A DNA stretch of 53,424 nucleotides, from positions 1 to 53,424 of the forward strand of contig CAADGG010000076.1 of the NCBI GenBank assembly GCA_900696485.1, given 5' to 3'. Under the pieces are notes generated by a model. The model was not told the origin of the DNA. It was given only the letters and a program-made list of their open reading frames with translations, and searched no databases. Both the position numbers and the translations under genes were made by a program. Shown piece by piece: positions 27,084 to 35,939 of this stretch; positions within the stretch are counted from its first letter, which is position 1; every line of letters begins with the position of its first letter. Origin of the DNA: an uncultured Pseudomonadota bacterium (GTDB lineage Bacteria; Myxococcota_A; UBA9160; PR03).

Positions 27084-29675
27084 TCAGAGCATGCTGACCG
27101 GGCTCGGGTCGACGGCCACACGCAGGCCTCGGCTCTCGTGTTCCGCGTCGCGGCCGGCGCGAGCCAACGCGCGGCCCGCGGCGAGCACGCGCTTCTCGTC
27201 GCAGCCCTTGACCAGCAGCTGGAACCGGAAGCGATCGCGCAGCCGCGCGATCGGCGCCGGTGCCGGGCCGAGCACCTCGACGGTCGCGTCGCCCCCCGGG
27301 TCCCCGGCCGGCGACGATCCGGCCGCGAGTCGAGCGGCGCGCTCGGGGGCGACCGGGGCGTCGCGGCCGGCCGCGTCGCGGGCCAAGGCGACGAGCTGCG
27401 CCGCCCGGCTCTCGGTTTCCGCCTCGTCCGGACCCGACACCATCACATGGACGATCCGGCCGTACGGGGGATACGAGAGCGCGGCGCGGTGCGCGAGCTC
27501 GGCGCGGTAGAACGTCTCGTAGTCGTGCGTGCGCACCGGGCCGATCGCATAGTGGTCCGGGGAGAAGGTCTGGATCAGCACGCGGCCGGCCGCGTCGCCG
27601 CGGCCGGCGCGACCGGCCACCTGGGTGAGGAGCTGGAAGGTGCGCTCGCTCGCACGGAAATCCGGGAAGTGCAGGGTCTGGTCCGCCGCGATCACGCCGA
27701 CCAGCCGCACGCCGGGGAAGTGGTGGCCCTTCGCCACCATCTGCGTGCCGATCAGCACGTCGATCGCGCCGCTCGCCAATGCGCGCAGCACGCGCTCGGT
27801 CTCCCCGCGACGCCCGGCGGTGTCGCGATCGAGCCGGGCGAGGCGCGCCGCCGGAAAGCGGATCCGGACCTCTTCTTCGAGCCGTTCGGTGCCGATGCCC
27901 AGCAGCGCCGCGTCGCCGGCGCCACAGCGCGAACACTGGGCGGGCGGGTCGATGGTGTAGTCGCAGTAGTGACAGCGAAGCTGGCCGGCCCCGGCGTGGA
28001 ACACCAGCGCCACTTCGCAGTGCCGGCAGTGTTCGGCATGGCCGCAGGCGAAGCAGAACACCCGGGTCGAGAAGCCGCGCCGGTTCAGGAACAGGATCGC
28101 CTGGCCGCGCGCCGCCAGCGTGTCCGCCAGCGCGGCGTGGAGCTTGCGCGACAGCACCAGCTTGCGTCCGCGCGGCAGCGCCGCCCGCTCCGCGTTCAGG
28201 TCCACCAGCTCCACCTCGGGGAGCGGCCGGCCGCCGATCCGATGCGGCAACACCAGGCGCTCGATCTCGCCGCGGTCGCAGGCGTAGCGGGTTTCGAGCG
28301 CCGGGGTGGCCGAGCCGAGGACCAGCGGACAGCCGCTCGCGGCGGCCCGGCGCGTGGCCAGATCCCGCGCGTGGTAGCGGAACCCTTCCTCGTTCTTGTA
28401 CGCGCCTTCCTGTTCCTCGTCGATCACGATCAGGCCGAGATCGTCGAGCGGCGCGAACAGCGCCGAACGCGCTCCGACTGCGATCGGTGTCGATCCGGCC
28501 AGCAGGCGCCGCCATTCGGCGATCCGCTCGCCGGGTCGCAGCGCGCTGTGCAGCACCGCCACGTGGTCGCCGAAGCGCGCCTGCAGCCGGGCCACCAGTT
28601 GATGGGTGAGGGTGATCTCCGGCACCAGCACCAGGATCTGGCGGCCGGCCGCCAGCGTTTCGGCGATGGCCCGCAGATAGACCTCCGTCTTGCCGCTGCC
28701 GGTGACGCCGTGCAACAAGAAGCGCTCGAAGCGGCGCGCCCGGACGGCGCTGGCGATCGCGTCGAGCGCCGTCTGCTGCTCCGGCACCAGCGCCGGCGCG
28801 GTGGGCTCGCCCTCGATCAGATGGGCGCCGGCCACCGCGCGCGTCCGCACGCGGTCCTCGATCGCGACGAGTCCGCGCCGGACCAGTGCGCGCAGCGCGG
28901 CGTCCGTGCCCGGCGCCGCCTTCGACAACGACGAGACCTCGCAAGGCCCGTGTGCCGCGAGCGTCCGCAGCAACGCGGCCTGCCGCGGCGCTCGGGCGAG
29001 GACCCCGGCGACGGCCTCATCGAGCGCGAGACCCGGCGTCAGCGCGGCGATGCGATCGTGCGGCGCGCGGGCCGGCCGCCCCTCGACGGTTGCGGGGGCC
29101 ACCAGCCCGTCACGGGCCAGCGCGCGCAGCGTCTGCTCGACGTCCGGGAAGCGCCGCGCGAGCGCGCTCCGGGCGCGTGGCGCCTCGGCCAGCGTCGTCA
29201 GCAGCGGGCGCAACGTCCGGGCGATGGCGCCGCGCTCGAGCGCCTCGCGTCCGCGCGCGGTGAGCCCCCAGCCGAGGACGCTCTTCGGGGTCGAGCCGGT
29301 CGGCGTTGCGCAGGCCAGCGCCAGGCCGACCGGGCAGAACACGTCTTCGGCCGCCTCGCGGAGCACCCGGATCAGCACCGGGCTCACGACCGGCGCCGGA
29401 TCGAGGATCCGCTCGATCGGCCGCAGCGCGCCGCCGCCGGGCGCCGTCGCACCGGAGCTGCGCGCGACGATCAAGCCGGAGAGCCGCCGCGGCCCGAACG
29501 GCACCAGCGCCCGCCGGCCCGGTTCGGCCTCGCCGGCGAGCGCCGCCGGCACGGCGTAGCTGAACAGCGTGTCGACCGGCACCGGCAGCGCGATCTCGAC
29601 GCGCCCGGCGAACTCGCGTGCCGAACCCGCGCCGCGGGAACCCACGTCACGGGAACCAGCGGGACGGGAGGCCAT
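27084..29675 (-). CDS. priA: Primosomal replication restart helicase PriA
   Basis: 3'-5' DNA helicase that reloads replication forks. The 863-residue protein has an N-terminal DNA-binding domain (VEIALPVPVDTLFSYAVP, ALVPFGPRRLSGLIV), the helicase Walker A GVTGSGKTEVYL, and motif II DEEQEGAYKNEEGFRYHARD. A zinc region has eight Cys in CFACGHAEHC, CEVALV, CHYCDY and CSRCG. Motifs V-VI are IGTQMVAKGHHFP and QVAGRAGRGD. Motif II reads DEEQ where DEEH is typical. ATG 29675 was chosen; a GTG at 29708 adds 11 residues. Confidence 0.96.
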   Translation of the reverse strand: MASRPAGSRDVGSRGAGSAREFAGRVEIALPVPVDTLFSYAVPAALAGEAEPGRRALVPFGPRRLSGLIVARSSGATAPGGGALRPIERILDPAPVVSPVLIRVLREAAEDVFCPVGLALACATPTGSTPKSVLGWGLTARGREALERGAIARTLRPLLTTLAEAPRARSALARRFPDVEQTLRALARDGLVAPATVEGRPARAPHDRIAALTPGLALDEAVAGVLARAPRQAALLRTLAAHGPCEVSSLSKAAPGTDAALRALVRRGLVAIEDRVRTRAVAGAHLIEGEPTAPALVPEQQTALDAIASAVRARRFERFLLHGVTGSGKTEVYLRAIAETLAAGRQILVLVPEITLTHQLVARLQARFGDHVAVLHSALRPGERIAEWRRLLAGSTPIAVGARSALFAPLDDLGLIVIDEEQEGAYKNEEGFRYHARDLATRRAAASGCPLVLGSATPALETRYACDRGEIERLVLPHRIGGRPLPEVELVDLNAERAALPRGRKLVLSRKLHAALADTLAARGQAILFLNRRGFSTRVFCFACGHAEHCRHCEVALVFHAGAGQLRCHYCDYTIDPPAQCSRCGAGDAALLGIGTERLEEEVRIRFPAARLARLDRDTAGRRGETERVLRALASGAIDVLIGTQMVAKGHHFPGVRLVGVIAADQTLHFPDFRASERTFQLLTQVAGRAGRGDAAGRVLIQTFSPDHYAIGPVRTHDYETFYRAELAHRAALSYPPYGRIVHVMVSGPDEAETESRAAQLVALARDAAGRDAPVAPERAARLAAGSSPAGDPGGDATVEVLGPAPAPIARLRDRFRFQLLVKGCDEKRVLAAGRALARAGRDAEHESRGLRVAVDPSPVSML

Positions 29676-29732
29676 GGAGACGGGCGAGGCGGCAGTGGCG
29701 GCGGGCACGGCGACAGTGTATCCGGCACGGCG

Positions 29733-30428
29733 ATGGGTTCTCGGATCCGCGTGCGGAGCGCCGGCGGCGGCAGCCTCCGGCTCGAAATCGATGGCACCTT
29801 CGCGTCGCTATGGCGGCCGGGGACGGCCGCCACCGGCTTGGTGTGGGACGCGCTGGTCGCGCCGCTGCTGGCGCTGCCGCCGGCACGCCGCCGGCGCGTG
29901 CTGATCCTCGGCCTCGGCGGCGGCAGCGCGGCACGGCTGGTGCGGGCGCTGGCGCCGCGCGCGGCGATCGTCGGGGTCGAACTCGACCGCGCGGTGGTGG
30001 CGGCGGCGCGCGAGCATTTCGCGCTCGATGCTCTCGACCTCGACGTGCGCTGCGAGGACGCGCTGCGGGTGCTGACGCGCGAGCGGCGCCGCTTCGATCT
30101 GATCGTCGAGGACTGCTTCGTCGGCCGCGGCCGGGCGGAGCGCAAGCCGGACTGGCTCCCCCGCCCGGGCCTTGCGCTGGCGGCGCGCCGGCTCGCGCCG
30201 GGCGGGATCCTGGTGGTGAACACGATCGACGAGACGGCGCCGGTGGCGCGCGAGCTGGCGGCGCTGCTGCCGCACCGGCTCGAGCTGCGCATCGAGGGCT
30301 ACGAGAACCGCGTGCTCGCCGCCTCGACCCGGCCGCTCGCCGTGCGCGCGCTGCGAGCGGCCGTGGCGAGCGACACCGTGCTCGGCGGCCCCGGGGCGGC
30401 GCGCCTCGCGCTGCGGACCCGCGCGTAG
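29733..30428 (+). CDS. Spermidine synthase-like SAM-dependent methyltransferase fold protein
   Basis: A 231-residue Rossmann protein. It has LILGLGGGSAARLV (motif I), VGVELDRAVVAAAREHF (acidic ribose-binding end of the second strand), VRCEDALRVL and DLIVEDCFVG where spermidine synthases carry the catalytic Asp region. It lacks the long N-terminal beta domain of true spermidine synthase, so a different transferase activity is possible. Divergent from priA with 57 bp between starts. ATG 29733 has no strong ribosome-binding site. Confidence 0.72.
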   Translation: MGSRIRVRSAGGGSLRLEIDGTFASLWRPGTAATGLVWDALVAPLLALPPARRRRVLILGLGGGSAARLVRALAPRAAIVGVELDRAVVAAAREHFALDALDLDVRCEDALRVLTRERRRFDLIVEDCFVGRGRAERKPDWLPRPGLALAARRLAPGGILVVNTIDETAPVARELAALLPHRLELRIEGYENRVLAASTRPLAVRALRAAVASDTVLGGPGAARLALRTRA

Positions 30429-30675
30429 AGCGGGTGAAGCGAAACCCCCTGCGGGGGCCATCGCTTCGACCAAAATCGCGGGCCGAGCCACCGAATCCGT
30501 TTTCTGGCCACCTAGTCGCTACGGGCTCCGGCCCCGGGATGCCCACGCCGCCCTCGCCCGCGGGCGCTGCTCGCTCGGAGAGCTGGCCTTCGCGCGGGGG
30601 AACTCCGTCGACGGACGGCCCCGCGACGACGAAACGGCAAAACAGCAGAACTACAACCGAACTGACGGGGAGACC
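30429..30675. other. Intergenic region before the PEP-CTERM cluster
   Basis: No gene is supported. A GC-rich short inverted repeat lies near 30440-30470 (CCCCCTGCGGGGG). The end holds GGGGAGA before the ATG of the PEP-CTERM gene at 30676. The promoter for that gene is presumably here. Confidence 0.4.
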
Positions 30676-31470
30676 ATGACAGAGACGCTCGACGGATCGA
30701 TGGGCGGCGCGGCAGGCGGCGGAGCGACGGGACGGCGCGGATCGTGGGGGTCGAGCCTGCTTGCGGCCGGCCTGCTGGCGCTCGCGTCCCCGGCCGGCGC
30801 GGTTCTCCCGATCGACGATTTCTCGAGCGACCAGACTCTCGACTTGCTGGTGGGAGAGCCGAGTGTGTCCGGTGTCGCGCCGGCTCCCGCCGCGCTCGGC
30901 GGCGAGCGAGATCTCGAGATCACGCGGGTGAGCGGGAGCGGGACAGCGAACGTGAACGTGAACGGCGGCATCCCACCGATGGGCGAGCTGCAGTTCAGCT
31001 CCGAGTTCGAGACGGAGACGACGCTGCGCGCGGTCTGGGACGGCGAGGACGGCGTCGCCGACCAGGTGGACGTCGGCGGAATCGGCCCGCTGGACCTCAG
31101 TCAAGGCGGCACGCTCGATGCGTTCGCGATCGAGTTCTTTGCCGACGTCCCGACCACGTTGACGTTGCGGGTCTACAACGGGTCGGATCCGACCGGAGAG
31201 TCCTGGTCCGAGGCGACGGTCCCGGTGGCTTCGACCGGAGGGCAGTTCGCGACGCTCGAGGTGCCGTTCAGCGAGTTCACGATGAGCGGTCCGGGCGGCG
31301 CCGCCGACTTCGCGTTGGCCGGCGCGATCAGCCTGGAGGTGACGGGCCCGCCGAGCTTCGATATCGCGATGAACTCGGTGCAGGTGGTGCCGGAGCCGGC
31401 CGCTACGCCGCTGGCCGGGCTCGCGGCGCTGGCGCTGCTCGCCCGGCAGCGACGCCGCGGAGAGTGCTGA
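30676..31470 (+). CDS. PEP-CTERM secreted protein
   Basis: A 264-residue secreted protein. The signal peptide runs to about residue 42 (SSLLAAGLLALASPAGAVL). The mature part is Gly/Thr/Ser-rich beta-type sequence (LPIDDFSSDQTLDL and similar). It ends VPEPAATPLAGLAALALLAR followed by an Arg-rich end, the tripartite PEP-CTERM sorting signal recognised by exosortase for surface or matrix delivery. No exosortase is in the window. It shares the IDDF start of the mature region with the next two proteins. The stop codon's last base is the first base of the 193-bp repeat element. Confidence 0.85.
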   Translation: MTETLDGSMGGAAGGGATGRRGSWGSSLLAAGLLALASPAGAVLPIDDFSSDQTLDLLVGEPSVSGVAPAPAALGGERDLEITRVSGSGTANVNVNGGIPPMGELQFSSEFETETTLRAVWDGEDGVADQVDVGGIGPLDLSQGGTLDAFAIEFFADVPTTLTLRVYNGSDPTGESWSEATVPVASTGGQFATLEVPFSEFTMSGPGGAADFALAGAISLEVTGPPSFDIAMNSVQVVPEPAATPLAGLAALALLARQRRRGEC

Positions 31471-31662
31471 CAGGCTTGCCGAAAATCGGCCACTGGCGAA
31501 CGCGCATCGCCGGGCGGGAGGAGCACACCCGGAGCCGGAATCCGGAGGCGGCCGTACCAAACCCGTACGCAGCGCCGAAGCTCGTCCGCCGAGGACATCG
31601 GCGCAGGGTGTGCTCCTCCCGCCCGCCTCCGAACATCGTCGGCCGATTTTCGGCAAGCCTGT
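31470..31662. mobile_element. 193-bp element with 22-bp terminal inverted repeats (copy 1)
   Basis: Begins ACAGGCTTGCCGAAAATCGG and ends with the exact complement (31641-31662). Inside, a second inverted repeat (GGGCGGGAGGAGCACACCC near 31514 against GGGTGTGCTCCTCCCGCCC near 31608) makes a long hairpin. The reverse complement of 37236-37428 matches it along most of its length, with the same 193-bp size. It has no room for a transposase, so it is MITE-like or a repeated terminator module. Target-site duplication is not clear. Confidence 0.85.
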
Positions 31663-31934
31663 GAACCCGCGGAGGATTCTTCGGGCGGGCGCGCTTCGTG
31701 AACGGCTGGTCACCGACGCACAGTCGAGGCGCCGGCTGCTCGAGGCTGCGCCGGTGGGCCGTGCGGTCTGCGCAGCGAGCGACGCACAGCGGCAGAGAGC
31801 CATGGGTTTCCCTGCCACTTTCCCGGCCGGCTGCCCACTCTCCTTCTTGACGGGTCTCTCGAATTTGACCGGTCTCTGCGTCGTCTTGCGCGGAGGAGTC
31901 TTCCACCTGCCTGCGAGGCCTAAAGGAGCGCATC

Positions 31935-32657
31935 ATGCGCAAACGCCTGTTTTTCCTGTTTTCCCCTCTGTTCTCCCCTCTGTTCTCCCTGTTGGCTGCC
32001 GCCGCCCTACTGAGCGCGCCGTTCGCGGCCGCGGCCTTGAGCATCGACGACTTCGGCGATAATCAGGTTTCCGCGGTCGCGATGGGTGGCTTGAATCCCT
32101 GGCCTGGTGATAACCCCGGTTCGGAAACGACCTTCCAGGGGTTCGAGCGCACGTTCGCTCTCGAGCGCACGGCGGGCTTCGGCTCGACGTCGGCTGATGC
32201 CAACATCACGCGACCCAACACGTTCTCCCTCAGCACCGGCCCGGGTGTCGTCGCCAACGTGACGTTGGGCTATGCCAGCACGCCCGCCGTCGACGCCACC
32301 GACGGCGGTTTGAGCAAGTTCTTCGAGTTCTCCGCTCGCTCGGACCTCGCCGCCACGCTGACGGTGAGCTTCGTGTCGGGCGCGGACACGTCGTCGGCCA
32401 CCTTCATGATTCCCGCAACGGGAACCGGAGCCGCGGATCCGTTCCAGTTCTTCAACGTGAACTTCACGGACCTGGTCGGAACGGCAGACCTGACGACGGT
32501 CGACGAGATCACCGTCGCGATCTCCGGGCCGGCCTCGCTCGACCTGCAGCTCGGCGTGCTGCGCACGGTCCAGACTCCCGTTCCGGAGCCGGGCACGCTG
32601 GCGCTGCTCGGGCTCGGCCTCGCCGGTCTGGCGCACGCCTCGCGCCGCCGCGCCTAG
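31935..32657 (+). CDS. PEP-CTERM secreted protein, paralogue of next gene
   Basis: A 240-residue secreted protein. The signal peptide contains a 12-bp direct repeat giving FSPLFSPLFSL, then LLAAAALLSAPFAAAAL. The mature region begins SIDDFGDNQVSAVAMGG and ends VPEPGTLALLGLGLAGLAHA plus SRRRA, a PEP-CTERM signal. It shares LERTAGFG..SADAN, FSLSTGPGVVANVTL, ATGTGAADPF and AISGPASLDLQLG with the protein at 32962, so the two arose by duplication. ATG 31935 has a perfect AAGGAG 8 bases upstream. Confidence 0.87.
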   Translation: MRKRLFFLFSPLFSPLFSLLAAAALLSAPFAAAALSIDDFGDNQVSAVAMGGLNPWPGDNPGSETTFQGFERTFALERTAGFGSTSADANITRPNTFSLSTGPGVVANVTLGYASTPAVDATDGGLSKFFEFSARSDLAATLTVSFVSGADTSSATFMIPATGTGAADPFQFFNVNFTDLVGTADLTTVDEITVAISGPASLDLQLGVLRTVQTPVPEPGTLALLGLGLAGLAHASRRRA

Positions 32658-32695
32658 GGCGCCTCGAGCGCACAGCCAGCCCTTCCGAGGGGTAG

Positions 32696-32730
32696 GACGG
32701 CGGGTTCTCGCACGGCGAGAGCCCGCCGTC
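32696..32730 (+). terminator. 15-bp hairpin after the PEP-CTERM gene
   Basis: GACGGCGGGTTCTCG (32696-32710) pairs with CGAGAGCCCGCCGTC (32716-32730), with one G-U, around loop CACGG. It starts 38 bp after the stop at 32657. No T run follows, so termination would rely on the stem or on another factor. Confidence 0.5.
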
Positions 32731-32961
32731 GCTCGTTGGGGGGCCGTCCGATCCGGTGGCATCAGGCTCGGCGGGACGCGGGCCGGCGGCAGGCGGCAGG
32801 TGGCAGCGGCTTCTTCTGACACCTTTACCGCCCGGAGGCACACTCACTCTGTAGGTATTTCCCTCCATGGAAGGCGCTCGCACGATTCGCCTCGGGTCGA
32901 GAGTCGATTCGCTTTCGCCCTGTCCCGCTGTCGCTCCCGCTCGCCATCGAAGAGGCTCGCC

Positions 32962-33642
32962 ATGCTGCGCACACGATTTGCTGCTCTCCTTGCTGCGACT
33001 GGCCTGCTCGGCGCGCCGTTGGCCGCTTCGGCGCTGCTGATCGACGACTTCGGCGGCACCCAGGTCTCGTCGATTGCGATCGGTCCGCCGAATCCGAAGA
33101 CGGACGTCACCAGTGCGGCGGCTTCCCTCGGGACCCGCACGATCGCCCTCGAGCGCACGGCAGGCTTCGGGGCCGCCTCCGCGGACGCGAACTCGACGGC
33201 GGCGAATGTCTTCTCGCTCAGCACCGGTCCGGGGGTCGTGGCCAACGTGACGTTGCGCTACGACAATTTTGGCGCCGTGGACGTCACCGACGGCGGCGCC
33301 AGCCAGCTCTTCCAGTTCTCCGCTCGCGCGGACCAGGGCGCGCTGGTGACGGTGAGCGTGCTGTCGGCCGCGGGCACCTCGTCCTTCGACTTCGCGCTCG
33401 CCGCCACCGGGACCGGAGCCGCAGATCCGTTCTCGCTGCACAGCGTGAGCCTCGCGGCGCTGGTCGGAACGGCCGACCTGACGCAGGTCGAGGCGATCAC
33501 CCTCGCGATCTCCGGGCCGGCTTCGCTCGACTTGCAGCTCGGCCGGATCGGCACGGCTCCGGTCCCGGAACCGGGCGCGATCGCGCTGTTCGGCATTGGC
33601 ATCGCCGTCGTCGCGTCGCGCCGTCGCGCCTCGCGCGCCTGA
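32962..33642 (+). CDS. PEP-CTERM secreted protein, paralogue of previous gene
   Basis: A 226-residue secreted protein with signal peptide LRTRFAALLAATGLLGAPLA. Mature start LLIDDFGGTQVSSIAIG; end VPEPGAIALFGIGIAVVASR with basic tail. It shares several blocks with the protein at 31935 (see there). No catalytic domain is visible; both look like structural beta proteins of the cell surface or biofilm matrix. ATG 32962 has GAAGAGG upstream. Convergent with the CAP-domain gene, 33 bp between stops. Confidence 0.87.
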   Translation: MLRTRFAALLAATGLLGAPLAASALLIDDFGGTQVSSIAIGPPNPKTDVTSAAASLGTRTIALERTAGFGAASADANSTAANVFSLSTGPGVVANVTLRYDNFGAVDVTDGGASQLFQFSARADQGALVTVSVLSAAGTSSFDFALAATGTGAADPFSLHSVSLAALVGTADLTQVEAITLAISGPASLDLQLGRIGTAPVPEPGAIALFGIGIAVVASRRRASRA

Positions 33643-33675
33643 CCCGCCGCGGGCGCCGCCGGGCCAACGCGGGGT

Positions 33676-34773
33676 CTAGCGGTCGGGGCGCCGCCGTCCT
33701 TCTCTGCGCCGCGCACGTTTGCTTCGCGCCAGCGCCGCGAGTGCGGAGCCTGCCGCCAGCGTCTGCGCGGCGGCGGCCGGCTCGGGCACGGCAACACCCG
33801 TGATGCTGCCCGTGACGAGGTAGTCGACGTGCACGGTCGCGGCGCCCACCGAGACAGACCGTGTGTGCGGTGGCACGCCGGCGCCGTCGAAGCGGACGGA
33901 CAGCGCGCCCGCCGACAGCACCGGGATCGCATAGCCGCCGCCTGCCGCAGTCACTGCGAAGTACGGGCCGCGGCTCGGCAGGACGGTGACGCCTTCGATG
34001 CCCTCGTCTTCATCGTAGTGTCCGTTGTCGTCGAGATCCGTCCACACCGTTCCCACCAGGAAGCGGTTGTAGTGGTCGTCGCAGTCTTCGTCGGCCTGCT
34101 CGTAGTTCCCGGTGACGACGAAGGGTCCGACGTTGCTGCGCCGGTTCGTCTCCGGCACCACCGCGACGCCGACGTTCGTCAGGTTCGCGTCGACGCTCAT
34201 GATCGCCTGGCGGTGCGGCCGCTTCGGCTGCATCCCGCTTCCGTCGCCGCCGCCCCAATCGACGTTGAACGCCGCATGCCCCTCGAGCGCGAACTCGGAG
34301 AACGCGTAGGCGTTGCCGCGGTGCTGGCGCGTGCAGAAGCCCGCCGTGGAGACGCGGCCGGCCTGGCCGGCGTGGTCCTGCCGGTCGCGCGCGATCATGT
34401 CGAGCGAGTGCGCGAGGGCGGCCTCGTAGAGGCGCGCGTCGAACGCGGCCGGCGGCGTCGGCGGGATGGCGGCGAACTCCGTGTGCAGCAAGGACAGGTT
34501 CACCTGGAATCCGCTCAGGCGCGAGCGGATCAGCGGATCCTCGATCGCGACGAGGAACTGCCCCTCCGCGGTGGGATCGTGTCGGGCGCGGTTCATCCGC
34601 CACAGATACTGCTGCTCGCGGCCGTCCGGATGCGCGCCGTCGGCGCTCTTGTGGAGCAGCCACTCGGTGACGGTCTCCGCCGCCAGCGCCGTCGGGACGA
34701 GGCCGCCGGACACGGCAACGGCCAACACCGCTTTCGCCAGCAAGCCGTGCAGCCATCGCCGGGACACCGCCAT
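33676..34773 (-). CDS. CAP-domain protein with PEP-CTERM-like tail
   Basis: A 365-residue secreted protein. Signal peptide at LLAKAVLAVAVSGGLVPTAL. The middle (about 85-230) has CAP/SCP-like features: YEAALAHSLDMIARDRQDHA, then SEFALEGHAAFNVDWGGGDG and HRQAIMSVDANLTNVGVAVV, with His and Glu positions like the CAP cavity. An Asp-rich stretch DLDDNGHYDEDEGIEG follows, resembling a calcium-binding or dockerin-like loop, then a small beta domain. The end VPEPAAAAQTLAAGSALAAL plus Arg-rich tail is PEP-CTERM-like. ATG 34773 has a G-run close upstream. Function unknown. Confidence 0.78.
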   Translation of the reverse strand: MAVSRRWLHGLLAKAVLAVAVSGGLVPTALAAETVTEWLLHKSADGAHPDGREQQYLWRMNRARHDPTAEGQFLVAIEDPLIRSRLSGFQVNLSLLHTEFAAIPPTPPAAFDARLYEAALAHSLDMIARDRQDHAGQAGRVSTAGFCTRQHRGNAYAFSEFALEGHAAFNVDWGGGDGSGMQPKRPHRQAIMSVDANLTNVGVAVVPETNRRSNVGPFVVTGNYEQADEDCDDHYNRFLVGTVWTDLDDNGHYDEDEGIEGVTVLPSRGPYFAVTAAGGGYAIPVLSAGALSVRFDGAGVPPHTRSVSVGAATVHVDYLVTGSITGVAVPEPAAAAQTLAAGSALAALARSKRARRREGRRRPDR

Positions 34774-34921
34774 TCCCCCCGCGGAGGGAATCGGTGCGGC
34801 GGGCGAGGGGCCGCGTGATCGGCGTCACAGACGGCGCAGTTCCGTTGCGCGCAGGACCGGGGAGGCGCCGGAGCCGCCGCTGCCAGCAGGCGCCTCGCGC
34901 GGACACCGGAGACGGGCCCGG

Positions 34922-35737
34922 CTACGCCTCACGCTCGCCGGCGAGGAACTGCAGCACGATCTCGTTGAAGCGCTTGGCGGCCTCGGCCATCACGAGATGC
35001 GCGGCGTTCGGGATCGTGACGAGGTGCGACTCCGGCAGCGTGCTCGCGAGCTCCCGGGCGAGTCGCGGCGGCGTGAGTCCGTCCTGCTGGCCGCACACGA
35101 TGAGCGCCGGATGCGCGGCGCTGTCGCGGTGCTCGGTGACGTCGTGACCCAGACAGGCGTCACACTGGCGCAGGAACGTGTCGTCCGACATCGGGAAGCC
35201 GTCGTGCAGGAAGCCGGCGAGCATGCGCTGCACCAGATCGGTCTGCTCGAGCGTCTCGTCCGACAACGTCCATAGCATCCGCTCCCATGCGATCACCTCG
35301 AGCGGAAGATCGTGACCGCTCATCGCCTTCCATTTCTCGATCAGCATGCGCCGCTTCGTGTCGGGCCGCGCCCAGCTACCGACGAGGATCAGGCGCTCGA
35401 CCCGCCCGGCGTGCCGGAGGGCCAGTTCGTGGGCGACCATGCCGCCGAGGAACGCCCCGAGCACATGGGCGCGCTCGATGCCGAGGGCGCCGAGCAGCGC
35501 CGCCGCATCGTCGGCGAGGTCGGCCGTCGAGAACGGGACGCCGGGATCCTCGGAGGCGCCGACGCCGCGGTGATCGAGCAGGATGCAGCGGTGGTGTTCG
35601 GCGAACTCGGGTGCTTGCAGCGCCAACCATCCGCGCGCAGAGCCGCCGAGGCCGGCCAGCAGCAACAACGGCGTGCCGGGCGCGTCGCCGAGGAGTTCGT
35701 AGTGGAGTGCATGGGATCCGACGCGGGCCAGCGGCAT
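34922..35737 (-). CDS. Alpha/beta-hydrolase fold protein without the nucleophile serine
   Basis: A 271-residue protein with the classic fold: LLLLAGLGGSARGW (oxyanion region), ILLDHRGVGASED and HVLGAFLGGMVAHE. The nucleophile elbow normally reads GxSxG; here it is G94-A95-F96-L97-G98, so Phe replaces Ser. The DNA codon is TTC; a single T-to-C change would give TCC (Ser). The other triad members look present (D219 in CGQQDGLTPP and H247 in IPNAAHLVMA). It may be a non-catalytic binding protein, or the codon may be a sequence error. Close in outline to 3-oxoadipate enol-lactonase-type hydrolases. Confidence 0.85.
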   Translation of the reverse strand: MPLARVGSHALHYELLGDAPGTPLLLLAGLGGSARGWLALQAPEFAEHHRCILLDHRGVGASEDPGVPFSTADLADDAAALLGALGIERAHVLGAFLGGMVAHELALRHAGRVERLILVGSWARPDTKRRMLIEKWKAMSGHDLPLEVIAWERMLWTLSDETLEQTDLVQRMLAGFLHDGFPMSDDTFLRQCDACLGHDVTEHRDSAAHPALIVCGQQDGLTPPRLARELASTLPESHLVTIPNAAHLVMAEAAKRFNEIVLQFLAGEREA

Positions 35738-35820
35738 CGCGAGAGTCTACCGGTGATGCCCCGGCCGGCCCAGCCGACGCGCCCGCGGGCCGTCTCGATG
35801 ATCAGGAGGGCGACGTGGCG

Positions 35821-35939
35821 ATGACTCAGCGGGCGAGCTTGATGACTCAGCGGGCGAGCTTGATGACTCAGCGGGCGAGCTTGATGACTCAGCGGGCGAG
35901 CTTGATGACTCAGCGGGCGAGCTTGATGACTCAGCGGGC
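35821..35939. repeat. 21-bp tandem repeat spanning the mglA stop codon
   Basis: Five perfect copies of a 21-base unit starting ATGACTCAGCGGGCGAGCTT (35821-35925) and a partial sixth (35926-35939) that overlaps the end of mglA. On the mglA strand each unit contains GCCCGCTGAGTCATC, the last codons and stop of mglA. The unit has therefore grown out of the gene's 3' end. Confidence 0.95.

Noticed and set aside
26616..30428. A 1270-codon open frame on the plus strand
   Set aside because: Most of it is antisense to def and priA, with Arg/Gly/Ala-rich low-complexity translation. Only the last 231 codons (29733-30428) make a sensible protein.
30676..34773. A defence or toxin system in the small-gene cluster
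   Set aside because: The proteins have signal peptides and PEP-CTERM tails and no nuclease, toxin or helicase motifs; surface proteins fit better.
35821..35939. CRISPR array at the tandem repeats
   Set aside because: The 21-bp units are contiguous with no spacers, and no cas genes are nearby. The 27-bp tract at 11414 fails for the same reason.
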